Source: QYOJ01 sp964616825
Lineage (GTDB): Bacteria; Bacteroidota; Bacteroidia; Bacteroidales; FEN-979
Reading direction: 5' to 3'
Length of the DNA: 64,000 bases
Assembly (NCBI GenBank): GCA_964616825.1
Contig: CAZTSX010000001.1
Coordinates: forward strand, 186,001 to 250,000
Made by a program: the position numbers and the translations under genes. Under the pieces are notes generated by a model. The model was not told the DNA's origin. It did not search any database and saw nothing but the letters and a program-made list of their open reading frames with translations. Below are positions 1-8,133 of this stretch, piece by piece; positions within the stretch are counted from its first letter, which is position 1, and the number at the start of each line of letters is the position of its first letter.

Positions 1-1983
1 GGCCATAGCGTTGTCGAGGCGCAAGCCGGGAGTATCTGGTGCGACCCGGGCTGAGAGAAAGTTATCTGTCCATCCCAATGTCGTTCTGGATACATTAAAG
101 GAGTTGATAGAGGGATCAGGACAGTTTCCAATCGGGCATTGAGTTCCGAAGATGGGAGAGGTACTGCACCAATAGGTGAAATATCGGTCTGAGTGAAAGA
201 GTTTATCACACCAGAGCTGTAACCTGGTAGAGATGGAGGCCAGTGGAGGTGGGGGAGGGTGCGCTTCACAATCCAATATTACCGGAACACGAAACGTCCC
301 TCCGGAGTATACACGACTCTTGTCCAGCTGGTAAATAGCCGTGTCGCCACTCATAACCGGATTTCCCATGCTGACATTCTTGAACGTGGCTGTTCCGGAG
401 CCAATGTTGATTCCTGGTGGAAGTATCACCTTGTAGTTTACCGAATCATTCGGACAAGCTTGATCCGAAAGGTCTGAATTGGTGTTGACCGTTTGTTCCA
501 TCCAGGCTGTAGTGGCGTTATAGAGATCCGGAGGAATGGTATGGAGGGTGGTGATGGTATAATAGCTTTGAAGGACCGTCAGATTACCATTTGAAATCCA
601 ATTTACGCCATAGGTATCAGAACATTGATCCTGGTAAAGATTCCCAAACCGGAACGCTTGCCAGTGGTTGTTGGTCCACCCATACCCGCAATTATTCCGC
701 GTGGCTATGGTGCTCATTGCTTCATTCCAGTCGTAATAGGTATGGGCCTTCATGGTGATTGTATTACCCACTGGCAGGTCATCGAAATAACCGTCGTCAT
801 CTATGTCCTCCAATCCTACACCCGGGCCGTCCGGATCTGTGGTAAAAGGAAAGGTGGTATAATGAGAATACCTGCCATTGATTGCTCCGGAAGCATAATT
901 ATAGCTGGCAAGCACGGAGTTGCCGTTGACGGAGAAGGAGTCGATCTCGTTGAGCCAATTACTATTTGGATAATACGTACTGCCACCAGAAGAGAAACCG
1001 GCTAATACAACCAGGTTGAATGCGATTCCATAACCGCTTCCGTTGTTGGTAACAGTGAACTCCACCCATCCCGAATCGTCAATAAACGCCCAATCTTTCC
1101 GGTTTCCGGTAAAATTCATGTTGATATTTGTAGACCCAGCCAGCGGGGAGACAGAGGGGAAGGCTGCGTAGAAACTACAGTACTCGTTATTGCATCCCCA
1201 TGCCGCTTTGATGGTTGATTGACCGTTTTCGCAACCCACGAGTTTGACCGTTTCTGAGATGACGATTGATTCACCAAAATCGAACAGGTTGTTGCCACCC
1301 GGAAGATCAGACCCGGTAATAATGATCGTATCAACAATCGTTGGCCCGGGTCCAGAATAAGGGTACAATGTTCCGATACTAGTTGATATTACCTCAATAT
1401 CGGCGGTATGAGAATCCAGGATGATCAGTGTATCGGTGGATGCATTCAAACCCTGTTGTTCTACCGTGATATCGCGTATAACAGTCTGACCCACTGGGAT
1501 TGAAGCAAAGGCGTTAGTGATGTTGGAGATCACAAGTACGGGAAAATAATAGTTCTGCAAGGGTGTATCGAAGCCAGTATAGGTAGAGCTGTTGTATGTA
1601 ACCGTATAGTTGAAGTTGTCGGAGTTATTGTAGCCACAGATCAGGCTCGCATCGTAAGTGACTTCATGTGCTGTGTTATTCAAAATATCAGGCAACGAAA
1701 ATGTAGGCTGGTTCAGGTTGCTGATATCCAGATCTGTAGCTCCGGTTGCCGATCCTGGGGAATAGACACATCCGGAGGGCAGATCAACAGCCAGTGTAGC
1801 TCCCGACATGGTGGAGCCGGTAGTATTGGCGATCAACAGTGTGAAGGTCCCATCCTCCTGGCAGATGACCAGGGAAGCCGGCTTCCCTGTGGCGGAGATC
1901 ATCACCTGGGCAGATACATCCTGGAGCCCAATGCCGGTAAGACTGAGTAAAAGTAACAGTCGGATATAATGCTTTCGGATCAC
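1..1983 (-). CDS. large secreted surface protein, C-terminal part outside window
   Basis: I translated the minus strand from a GTG at 1983 to the window edge and found no stop (661 codons). An in-frame TAA lies six codons before the GTG. Residues 1-25 form a signal peptide: basic start, run of leucines, cleavage near VSAQ. The mature part is rich in Gly, Ser, Thr and Asn, with beta-sandwich-like stretches such as ATLAVDLPSGCVYSPGS, which resemble the DUF11-like repeats of Bacteroidetes adhesins. Several Cys pairs fit an extracellular protein. A type IX sorting tail is expected beyond the edge but cannot be seen. The -7-like sequence TATCTTTA at 2019-2026 could be its promoter. It is divergent from trxB. 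The exact function is unknown. Confidence 0.85.
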   Translation of the reverse strand, partial: MIRKHYIRLLLLLSLTGIGLQDVSAQVMISATGKPASLVICQEDGTFTLLIANTTGSTMSGATLAVDLPSGCVYSPGSATGATDLDISNLNQPTFSLPDILNNTAHEVTYDASLICGYNNSDNFNYTVTYNSSTYTGFDTPLQNYYFPVLVISNITNAFASIPVGQTVIRDITVEQQGLNASTDTLIILDSHTADIEVISTSIGTLYPYSGPGPTIVDTIIITGSDLPGGNNLFDFGESIVISETVKLVGCENGQSTIKAAWGCNNEYCSFYAAFPSVSPLAGSTNINMNFTGNRKDWAFIDDSGWVEFTVTNNGSGYGIAFNLVVLAGFSSGGSTYYPNSNWLNEIDSFSVNGNSVLASYNYASGAINGRYSHYTTFPFTTDPDGPGVGLEDIDDDGYFDDLPVGNTITMKAHTYYDWNEAMSTIATRNNCGYGWTNNHWQAFRFGNLYQDQCSDTYGVNWISNGNLTVLQSYYTITTLHTIPPDLYNATTAWMEQTVNTNSDLSDQACPNDSVNYKVILPPGINIGSGTATFKNVSMGNPVMSGDTAIYQLDKSRVYSGGTFRVPVILDCEAHPPPPPLASISTRLQLWCDKLFHSDRYFTYWCSTSPIFGTQCPIGNCPDPSINSFNVSRTTLGWTDNFLSARVAPDTPGLRLDNAMA

Positions 1984-2072
1984 CTGTTCGCTGCTGGTTT
2001 ACAGTTGGATTTAACCGATAAAGATACTGAATAAAATCGAACCTCTTTTATTAGGGAAAAAACATAGCAGAC

Positions 2073-2105
2073 TATCCAGTCATCCGGTCATGCAGTTATC
2101 CAGGA
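2073..2105. repeat. degenerate 8-base tandem repeat (ATCCAGTC-like)
   Basis: About four imperfect copies of an octamer of the form ATCCAGTC / ATCCGGTC / ATGCAGTT / ATCCAGGA lie between the two divergent genes. The same octamer family recurs at 59219-59264. Confidence 0.7.
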
Positions 2106-2125
2106 TCGAGCATCGAGGAAAATTG

Positions 2126-2133
2126 TATCTTTG
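2126..2133 (+). promoter_or_regulatory. Bacteroidetes -7 element of trxB
   Basis: TATCTTTG matches the Bacteroidetes primary sigma factor -7 consensus TAnnTTTG exactly. It lies 36 bases before the ATG of trxB. No convincing -33 TTG is seen at 19-21 bases. It also shows that the TTG at 2131 is not the translation start. Confidence 0.6.
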
Positions 2134-2169
2134 CATCAGCAGAAAAACAGAAAATATAAATACAGAATT

Positions 2170-3105
2170 ATGAGTTCAACTAATGAAAAAGTCCGATGCC
2201 TGATCATCGGTTCAGGCCCGGCCGGGTATACGGCGGCAATTTATGCGGCACGAGCTGATCTCAAGCCTGTTGTATACCAGGGAATTCAACCTGGAGGACA
2301 GCTTACGATCACCACGGAAGTAGATAATTTTCCGGGTTATCCGGAAGGAGTCGAAGGGCCGGAAATGATGGAACAGTTCAAAAAGCAAGCGGAGCGCTTT
2401 CATGCGGATATTCGTTTCGGGGTAGTCACCAAAGTGGATTTCTCCAACCATCCATTCATTGTTGAAGCCGACGATGGAAAGAAGATTGAAGCAGAGACTG
2501 TGATCATTGCAACCGGTGCTTCAGCAAGCTGGCTTGGATTAGAGTCGGAGAAGAAATTCATGGGAATGGGCGTATCGGCTTGTGCGACATGCGACGGATT
2601 TTTCTACCGTGGGAAAGATGTAGCAATCGTGGGTGGTGGAGATACAGCAGCCGAGGAGGCTACATACCTTGCCAAGCTTTGCAATAAAGTGTATATGATT
2701 CACCGCAGGGATGAATTGCGCGCTTCCAAAGCGATGCAGCATAAGGTGCTGAACACGCCTAACATTGAGATGGTTTGGGATAGCATACCCGAAGAGGTGC
2801 TGGGAGATGATGACGGGGTCACCGGTGTACGGATTAAGAATGTTAAAACAGGTGAGACCAGAGATCTTGATGTTTTTGGATTTTTTGTGGCAATCGGACA
2901 CAAACCTACTACTGAAATCTTTCAAGGAGAGGTTGAGATGGACGAAACAAATTACGTTAAAACTATACCCGGGAAGACAGCAACCAGTGTAGAGGGCATA
3001 TTTGCCTGTGGTGATGTCCAGGATCACTATTACCGCCAGGCGATCACTGCAGCAGGAACAGGTTGCATGGCGGCAATTGAGGCGGAGAGGTTTCTGGCCT
3101 CCTAA
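2170..3105 (+). CDS. trxB: thioredoxin-disulfide reductase
   Basis: NADPH-dependent flavoenzyme that reduces thioredoxin in the cytoplasm. It is 311 aa, the normal length. The order is: FAD-binding GSGPAGYTAA near residue 12, redox-active CATC (ACATCDG) near residue 136, NADPH-binding GGGDTAAEEA near residue 155, and the C-terminal FAD motif FACGDVQD. The frame is open upstream to a TTG at 2131, but that codon overlaps the promoter; the ATG at 2170 gives the family-typical N terminus. It stands alone, divergent from a secreted protein gene, and a palindromic repeat follows its stop. Confidence 0.97.
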   Translation: MSSTNEKVRCLIIGSGPAGYTAAIYAARADLKPVVYQGIQPGGQLTITTEVDNFPGYPEGVEGPEMMEQFKKQAERFHADIRFGVVTKVDFSNHPFIVEADDGKKIEAETVIIATGASASWLGLESEKKFMGMGVSACATCDGFFYRGKDVAIVGGGDTAAEEATYLAKLCNKVYMIHRRDELRASKAMQHKVLNTPNIEMVWDSIPEEVLGDDDGVTGVRIKNVKTGETRDLDVFGFFVAIGHKPTTEIFQGEVEMDETNYVKTIPGKTATSVEGIFACGDVQDHYYRQAITAAGTGCMAAIEAERFLAS

Positions 3106-3124
3106 GAACGCCTAAATCCTCACT

Positions 3125-3217
3125 CACCCCCAAACCCCCTAAAGGGGGCTTTATTCTCCCTTCGGGAGGATAAAACTGCAAAGCAGTTCAAGTCCCCTTC
3201 AGGGGATTTAGGGGTAA
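3125..3217. repeat. palindromic repeat element, copy 1
   Basis: An element of about 90 bases made of four short hairpins in a row: CCCCCTAAAGGGGG, CTCCCTTCGGGAG, CTGCAAAGCAG and CCCCTTCAGGGG, followed by ATTTAGGGG. The same arrangement is found at 7154-7246 and partly at 26358-26422 and around 56634-56868. It fills the trxB-purL gap and could act as a transcript end structure. Confidence 0.85.
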
Positions 3218-3255
3218 TAAGGGATTTGGATGTAGAAAAATGAAAGTTAACACAT

Positions 3256-6200
3256 ATGATTACATTCTTTCAAGGTTCTGAATCCTGGTTTGCCGTTGAA
3301 ACAAAAGAGGTTTTAACTCCAGAATCCAGGCAGAAACTGGTATGGCTCTTTGGGGAAGCAAAGCCGGTTGACGAGCAGGTGATTGACGGCCGGTTTGTTG
3401 GGCCACATAAAGAGATGGTCACACCCTGGAGCACCAATGCCGTTGAGATTACCCAGAATATGGGAATTCAGGGAATCACCAGAATCGAAGAGTTTACAAA
3501 ATATCAAGGCACTGACTCACCAGTCACCAGTCACTGGTCACGAGTCATGAGTTTTGATCCCATGTTACAGCAACTCTACGATAATCTTGATCAAAACCTT
3601 TTCTTCATCGACCGGAAGCCTGAGCCGGTCATCCCGATTGAAGACATTGCTGCCTACAACCAGAAAGAGGGTCTGGCCCTTAGTGATGAAGAGATAAACT
3701 ACCTGAAAGCCCTCAGCAAAAAGATCGGAAGAAAGCTGACAGACAGCGAGGTTTTTGGCTTCTCTCAGGTCAATTCGGAGCATTGTCGCCACAAAATCTT
3801 CAATGGCGCATTTATCATCGACGGAAAAGAGATGACAGATTCACTCTTTGACATGATCAAAAGAACGGCGAAAGAGAATCCCAAATTAATCATCTCAGCA
3901 TACAAAGACAATGTAGCCTTCATTGATGGTCCTGAGATTGAGCAATTCGCTCCGGGGAAACAGAATGTTGCTGATTTTTTTATCATCCGGGATATCGATA
4001 CCGTGATCTCTCTGAAAGCCGAAACGCATAATTTCCCGACTACCGTGGAACCGTTTAACGGAGCTGCAACAGGTTCTGGTGGAGAGATCCGCGACCGGAT
4101 GGCAGGAGGCAAGGGCAGTATTCCTTTAGCTGGCACGGCGGTCTACATGACCTCCTATCCACGCCTGGATGGTGGACGGATTTGGGAGAAGGATCTGAAA
4201 ACAAGAGAGTGGCTCTATAAGAACCCGGAAGATATCCTGATCAAAGCCTCCAACGGAGCAAGTGATTTCGGCAACAAATTCGGCCAACCTCTGATTTGCG
4301 GAAGTGTATTGACATTTGAACATACTGAAAATGAGAAGACCTTTGGCTATGATAAAGTGATCATGCTTGCCGGCGGGATCGGATTTGCCAGGAAAGAAGA
4401 TAGTTTGAAAGAGACACCAGAAGGAGGCCAGAAGGTCATCGTGCTGGGTGGCGATAACTACCGTATCGGTATGGGAGGAGGAGCCGTCTCTTCTGTTGCA
4501 ACCGGAGAGTATGGTAACACGATTGAATTGAATGCCGTGCAACGGTCCAATCCGGAGATGCAGAAACGAGTCTTCAATGCAATTCGTGCCATGACCGAGC
4601 TGGAGAAGAATCCAGTGGTAGCGATACACGATCACGGCGCCGGCGGCCACCTGAATTCAATATCTGAATTGGTGGAGGAAACCGGAGGAACCATATACAT
4701 TGATGCATTACCTATTGGGGATCCTACACTCTCGGATAAAGAGATTGTGAGCAATGAATCTCAAGAGCGAATGGGCATGATTATGAAGGATGAAGATGTG
4801 ACTCTCCTTAACGAAATTGCAGAACGCGAACGGGCGCCTATCTATCATGTCGGCGAAACATCGGAAAACCATGAGCTGGTCTTTGAAGATCGTCGGGATG
4901 AGACCAGGCCAATCAATCTCGATGTCGATGATTTTTTCGGCAAACCGCCGAAAACCATCCTCCGCGACTCGTCATTAGAATCAACGTTTTTACCAGTCAC
5001 CGGTCACGAGTCACGAGTCACGAATCACCAATTCACCAGTTCACCAGTTCACCAGCTTCTATCGGAGGTTCTCCAGCTCGAAGCTGTCGCCTGCAAAGAT
5101 TGGCTGACCAATAAGGTAGACCGGGCGGTATCGGGAAAAATAGCGAAACAGCAGACCTGTGGACCGATTCAGCTTCCGCTGAATAACCTGGGGGTCACAG
5201 CGCTGGATTATCAGGGTGAAAAAGGAATTGCTACATCGCTGGGTCATGCACCTGTGGTGGCTCTGGCTGATCCTGAAGCGGGATCACGGATCTCCATCGC
5301 GGAGGCCCTGACCAACCTGGTCTGGGCGCCATTGAGTCATGGGCTGCAGGGTGTTTCTCTCTCAGCCAACTGGATGTGGCCGGCCAAAAATCCTGGAGAA
5401 GATGCACGGTTATATGAAGCCGTGAAAGCCGTCAGTGAGTTTTCTATCGCACTGGGGATCAATGTCCCGACAGGCAAGGATTCACTCTCTATGACCCAGA
5501 AATACCCTGATGGGGAGATCGTCTTTTCTCCTGGAACTGTGATCATCTCTGCCGTGGCTGAAGTGTCAGATATCACAAAGGTAGTCAGCCCGAACCTGAT
5601 TCCGGATGAGGATACGACACTGATTTATATTCCTTTTACGAAAGGTAAATTCAACCTGGGCGGAAGCAGCCTGGCCCAGGTGATGAACAGAATTGGCCGT
5701 GATGTACCCGATGTTTCTGAACCTGCTTATTTTATCCGAGTATTTGATGTGCTACAGGAATTCATCCAGCAGGGATTACTCAATGCCGGACATGATATCT
5801 CAGCTGGTGGCCTTATTACGACCCTGCTGGAAATGACATTTCCGGAAGAAAAGATAGGCCTGGATCTGGATCTTTCGGAGTTGGGTGAACAAGATTCTAC
5901 AAAGCTCCTTTTCAGTGAAAAACCCGGGGTAGTGGTTCAGGTGAAGGATCCTGCTGCTGTCGTTCAGGTGATGAAATCATCCGGCATCCGGCATCATGTT
6001 ATTGGCAAGCCGGTTCCCGGACGCTACATGACGATCCTGAATGGTGATCAGGAGTTCAGGTTCAACATTGACGAACTTCGCGATACCTGGTTCAGAACCT
6101 CCTACCTCCTCGACCGGAATCAATGTGGAGAGAGATTTGCGCTGGAGAGGTTCACAAACTACAAATCACAACCATTGCAATATAGATTCCCTGATTCATT

Positions 6201-7017
6201 TACCGGAAAAGCATCGCAATTTGGCCTCGACCTGAACAGGAGAGCACCAACCGGGATCAGGGGAGCGATCATCAGGGAGAAGGGGGTGAACCGCGACCGT
6301 GATATGGCCTGGGCCATGTACTTGGCGGGATTTGATGTAAAGGATGTACACATGACAGATCTGATCTCGGGCAACGAGACACTGGATGATGTAAATTTCA
6401 TTGCTTTTGTAGGAGGATTTTCTAACAGCGATGTGTTGGGCTCCGCCAAAGGATGGGCCGGCGCTTTTCTCTATAATGAAAAAGCCCGGGAGACACTTGA
6501 CCGGTTTTTCGAGCGGGAAGATACATTGAGTCTTGGTGTTTGTAATGGGTGTCAGTTGCTTGTTGAGCTCGGACTGATCTACCCTGATCACAAGGAGCAA
6601 CCAACGATGTCGTGGAACGCTTCCAAAAAATTCGAATGTACGTTTGTAACAATTGATATCCAGGAGAACAGCTCGGTTATGATGGCATCTCTGGGTGGCT
6701 CACGATTGGGTGTGTGGGTCGCACATGGAGAGGGGAAGATCAATTTTCCATATGAGGAGAGCAGATACCATATTCCGGCAAAATTTAGTTACTCAGCTTA
6801 TCCCGGGAATCCGAACGGTTCGATGTATGATGCCGCCTGCATCGTTTCTGACAACGGCAGGCACCTGGCTATCATGCCTCACCTCGAAGATTCGGTTCTT
6901 CCCTGGCAGTGGCCTTACTATCCGGTCGACCGGAAAGCAGATGAAGTCACACCATGGGTCGAAGCTTTTGTCAATGCCAGGCGCTGGATAGCTGAAACTC
7001 ACCCCCAAACCCCCTAA
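3256..7017 (+). CDS. purL: phosphoribosylformylglycinamidine synthase (long form)
   Basis: Fourth step of purine synthesis: converts FGAR, ATP and glutamine to FGAM. At 1253 aa it is the single-chain form, with an N-terminal domain, two ATP-binding synthase halves and a C-terminal glutaminase. Glutaminase residues are visible: the nucleophile Cys in LGVCNGCQLL and the C-terminal His-Glu in MPHLEDSVLP. Synthase motifs include SEHCRHKIF and KAETHNFPT. Two segments look foreign and are 7-base tandem repeats read in frame: residues about 86-99 and about 579-600 (VTGHESRVTNHQ). The stop codon and the last residues, THPQTP, lie inside a palindromic repeat, so the original C terminus has probably been replaced by a few codons. 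Confidence 0.97.
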   Translation: MITFFQGSESWFAVETKEVLTPESRQKLVWLFGEAKPVDEQVIDGRFVGPHKEMVTPWSTNAVEITQNMGIQGITRIEEFTKYQGTDSPVTSHWSRVMSFDPMLQQLYDNLDQNLFFIDRKPEPVIPIEDIAAYNQKEGLALSDEEINYLKALSKKIGRKLTDSEVFGFSQVNSEHCRHKIFNGAFIIDGKEMTDSLFDMIKRTAKENPKLIISAYKDNVAFIDGPEIEQFAPGKQNVADFFIIRDIDTVISLKAETHNFPTTVEPFNGAATGSGGEIRDRMAGGKGSIPLAGTAVYMTSYPRLDGGRIWEKDLKTREWLYKNPEDILIKASNGASDFGNKFGQPLICGSVLTFEHTENEKTFGYDKVIMLAGGIGFARKEDSLKETPEGGQKVIVLGGDNYRIGMGGGAVSSVATGEYGNTIELNAVQRSNPEMQKRVFNAIRAMTELEKNPVVAIHDHGAGGHLNSISELVEETGGTIYIDALPIGDPTLSDKEIVSNESQERMGMIMKDEDVTLLNEIAERERAPIYHVGETSENHELVFEDRRDETRPINLDVDDFFGKPPKTILRDSSLESTFLPVTGHESRVTNHQFTSSPVHQLLSEVLQLEAVACKDWLTNKVDRAVSGKIAKQQTCGPIQLPLNNLGVTALDYQGEKGIATSLGHAPVVALADPEAGSRISIAEALTNLVWAPLSHGLQGVSLSANWMWPAKNPGEDARLYEAVKAVSEFSIALGINVPTGKDSLSMTQKYPDGEIVFSPGTVIISAVAEVSDITKVVSPNLIPDEDTTLIYIPFTKGKFNLGGSSLAQVMNRIGRDVPDVSEPAYFIRVFDVLQEFIQQGLLNAGHDISAGGLITTLLEMTFPEEKIGLDLDLSELGEQDSTKLLFSEKPGVVVQVKDPAAVVQVMKSSGIRHHVIGKPVPGRYMTILNGDQEFRFNIDELRDTWFRTSYLLDRNQCGERFALERFTNYKSQPLQYRFPDSFTGKASQFGLDLNRRAPTGIRGAIIREKGVNRDRDMAWAMYLAGFDVKDVHMTDLISGNETLDDVNFIAFVGGFSNSDVLGSAKGWAGAFLYNEKARETLDRFFEREDTLSLGVCNGCQLLVELGLIYPDHKEQPTMSWNASKKFECTFVTIDIQENSSVMMASLGGSRLGVWVAHGEGKINFPYEESRYHIPAKFSYSAYPGNPNGSMYDAACIVSDNGRHLAIMPHLEDSVLPWQWPYYPVDRKADEVTPWVEAFVNARRWIAETHPQTP
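3513..3552. repeat. 7-base tandem repeat inside purL (1)
   Basis: Units such as CCAGTCA CCAGTCA CTGGTCA CGAGTCA. It is read in frame as about 13 residues just before the conserved segment SFDPMLQQLYD. Confidence 0.75.
4992..5055. repeat. 7/8-base tandem repeat inside purL (2)
   Basis: Units CCAGTCA, CCGGTCA, CGAGTCA (twice), CGAATCA, then the octamer CCAGTTCA. It is the complement of the CGTGACY family found in murC and is translated in frame in the linker between the PurL halves. Confidence 0.85.
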
Positions 7018-7181
7018 AGGGGGCTTNNNNNNNNNNNNNNNNNNNNNNNNNNNNNNNNNNNNNNNNNNNNNNNNNNNNNNNNNNNNNNNNNNNNNNNNNN
7101 NNNNNNNNNNNNNNNNNNNNNNNNNNCAATGCCAGGCGCTGGATAGCTGAAACTCACCCCCAAACCCCCTAAAGGGGGCTT
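6972..7181. other. scaffold gap 1 with duplicated 55-base flanks
   Basis: Exactly 100 N at 7027-7126. The 55 bases before the gap (6972-7026) are identical to the 55 bases after it (7127-7181). This is what two assembly-graph edges overlapping by k=55 look like when written as a scaffold. The true sequence most likely has a single copy and no gap. Confidence 0.85.
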
Positions 7182-7246
7182 TAATCTCGCTCTGGGAGAG
7201 TATTGCTGCGAAGCAGAGCAAGTCCCCTTTAGGGGATTTAGGGGCA
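7154..7246. repeat. palindromic repeat element, copy 2
   Basis: Same four-hairpin layout as the copy at 3125-3217: CCCCCTAAAGGGGG, CTCGCTCTGGGAG, CTGCGAAGCAG, CCCCTTTAGGGG. The inner hairpins differ in sequence but keep their pairing. It overlaps the purL stop codon in the collapsed sequence. Confidence 0.85.
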
Positions 7247-7274
7247 AGAAAAGAACAATGAACAAGAATAACGA

Positions 7275-8039
7275 ATGACAAGAATTGCACTTATCACAGG
7301 CGCTACCGCAGGCTTTGGGCGGGCGATAGCAACTAAATTTGCCGCAAACGGTCACGATGTGATCATCACAGGCAGAAGGAAAAAGTTACTGGAAGAGCTT
7401 GAATTATCGTTGAAGGATGCATATGGTATAGATGTGCTGACTCTCCATTTTGACGTCAGGAATCTGGAGGAAGTGGAAGTGGCCATTGGTTCTCTTACAG
7501 GGAAATGGAGAGAGATCGATGTGCTTGTCAACAATGCCGGACTGGCAGTTGGATTAAATCAGATCCATGAAGGGGTGATCGACGACTGGGAACGGATGAT
7601 CGATACGAATGTGAAGGGCCTGCTTTATATGACCCGGTTGGTTTCCCCGTTGATGGTACAGAGAAAAAAAGGGCACATCATCAATATTGGTTCCATTGCC
7701 GGGAAGGAAGTTTACCCTAATGGAACTGTTTATTGCGGATCAAAATTTGCAGTCGATGCCATCACAAAAGGCACCCGGATCGATTTGGTTGAGCATCACA
7801 TTAAAGTTACTCAGGTAGCTCCAGGAGCTGCTGATACAGAGTTCTCACTGGTTCGGTTCAAAGGCGATGCAGAGCGGGCCGGAGATGTCTATAATGGCTT
7901 CACTCCGCTCTATGCCGAGGATGTTGCCGAGGTAACCTACTATGTTACTACATTGCCCGATCACGTCAACATCAACGATCTGGTGATCATGCCTACTGCT
8001 CAGGCCAGCGCTACCAATCTCGTGAGACATGAGACGTGA
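7275..8039 (+). CDS. SDR-family NADP-dependent oxidoreductase (YdfG-like)
   Basis: Classical short-chain dehydrogenase of 254 aa. The cofactor motif TGATAGFG is near residue 8, NNAG near residue 88, the catalytic Ser in INIGSIAG near residue 138, and YCGSK (Tyr-x-x-x-Lys) near residue 152. The overall pattern, including VAPGAADTEFS, matches the YdfG / 3-hydroxy acid dehydrogenase group, which oxidises serine, allo-threonine or 3-hydroxypropionate; the substrate here is not determined. The last residues, LVRHET, and the TGA stop come from a 7-base tandem repeat at 8021-8074. Confidence 0.9.
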   Translation: MTRIALITGATAGFGRAIATKFAANGHDVIITGRRKKLLEELELSLKDAYGIDVLTLHFDVRNLEEVEVAIGSLTGKWREIDVLVNNAGLAVGLNQIHEGVIDDWERMIDTNVKGLLYMTRLVSPLMVQRKKGHIINIGSIAGKEVYPNGTVYCGSKFAVDAITKGTRIDLVEHHIKVTQVAPGAADTEFSLVRFKGDAERAGDVYNGFTPLYAEDVAEVTYYVTTLPDHVNINDLVIMPTAQASATNLVRHET

Positions 8040-8074
8040 GACGTGACCTGATGCCCACTTGCCCACTTGTCCAC
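8021..8074. repeat. 7/8-base tandem repeat at the SDR gene 3' end
   Basis: CGTGAGA, CATGAGA, CGTGAGA, CGTGACC, then octamer-like TGCCCACT units. The stop codon of the SDR gene is inside the array. Confidence 0.85.
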
Positions 8075-8133
8075 TTTTTTTATTATCATTGTACCAGCAA
8101 TCGTGGAGTTTATCTCTACGTAAACCGATTATC

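Noticed and set aside
2131..2169. TTG start for trxB
   Set aside because: It overlaps the -7 element and would add residues unlike the family; ATG 2170 is preferred.
4126..4650. 174-codon open frame opposite purL
   Set aside because: Lies opposite the conserved PurL synthase domain; composition shows it is a shadow.
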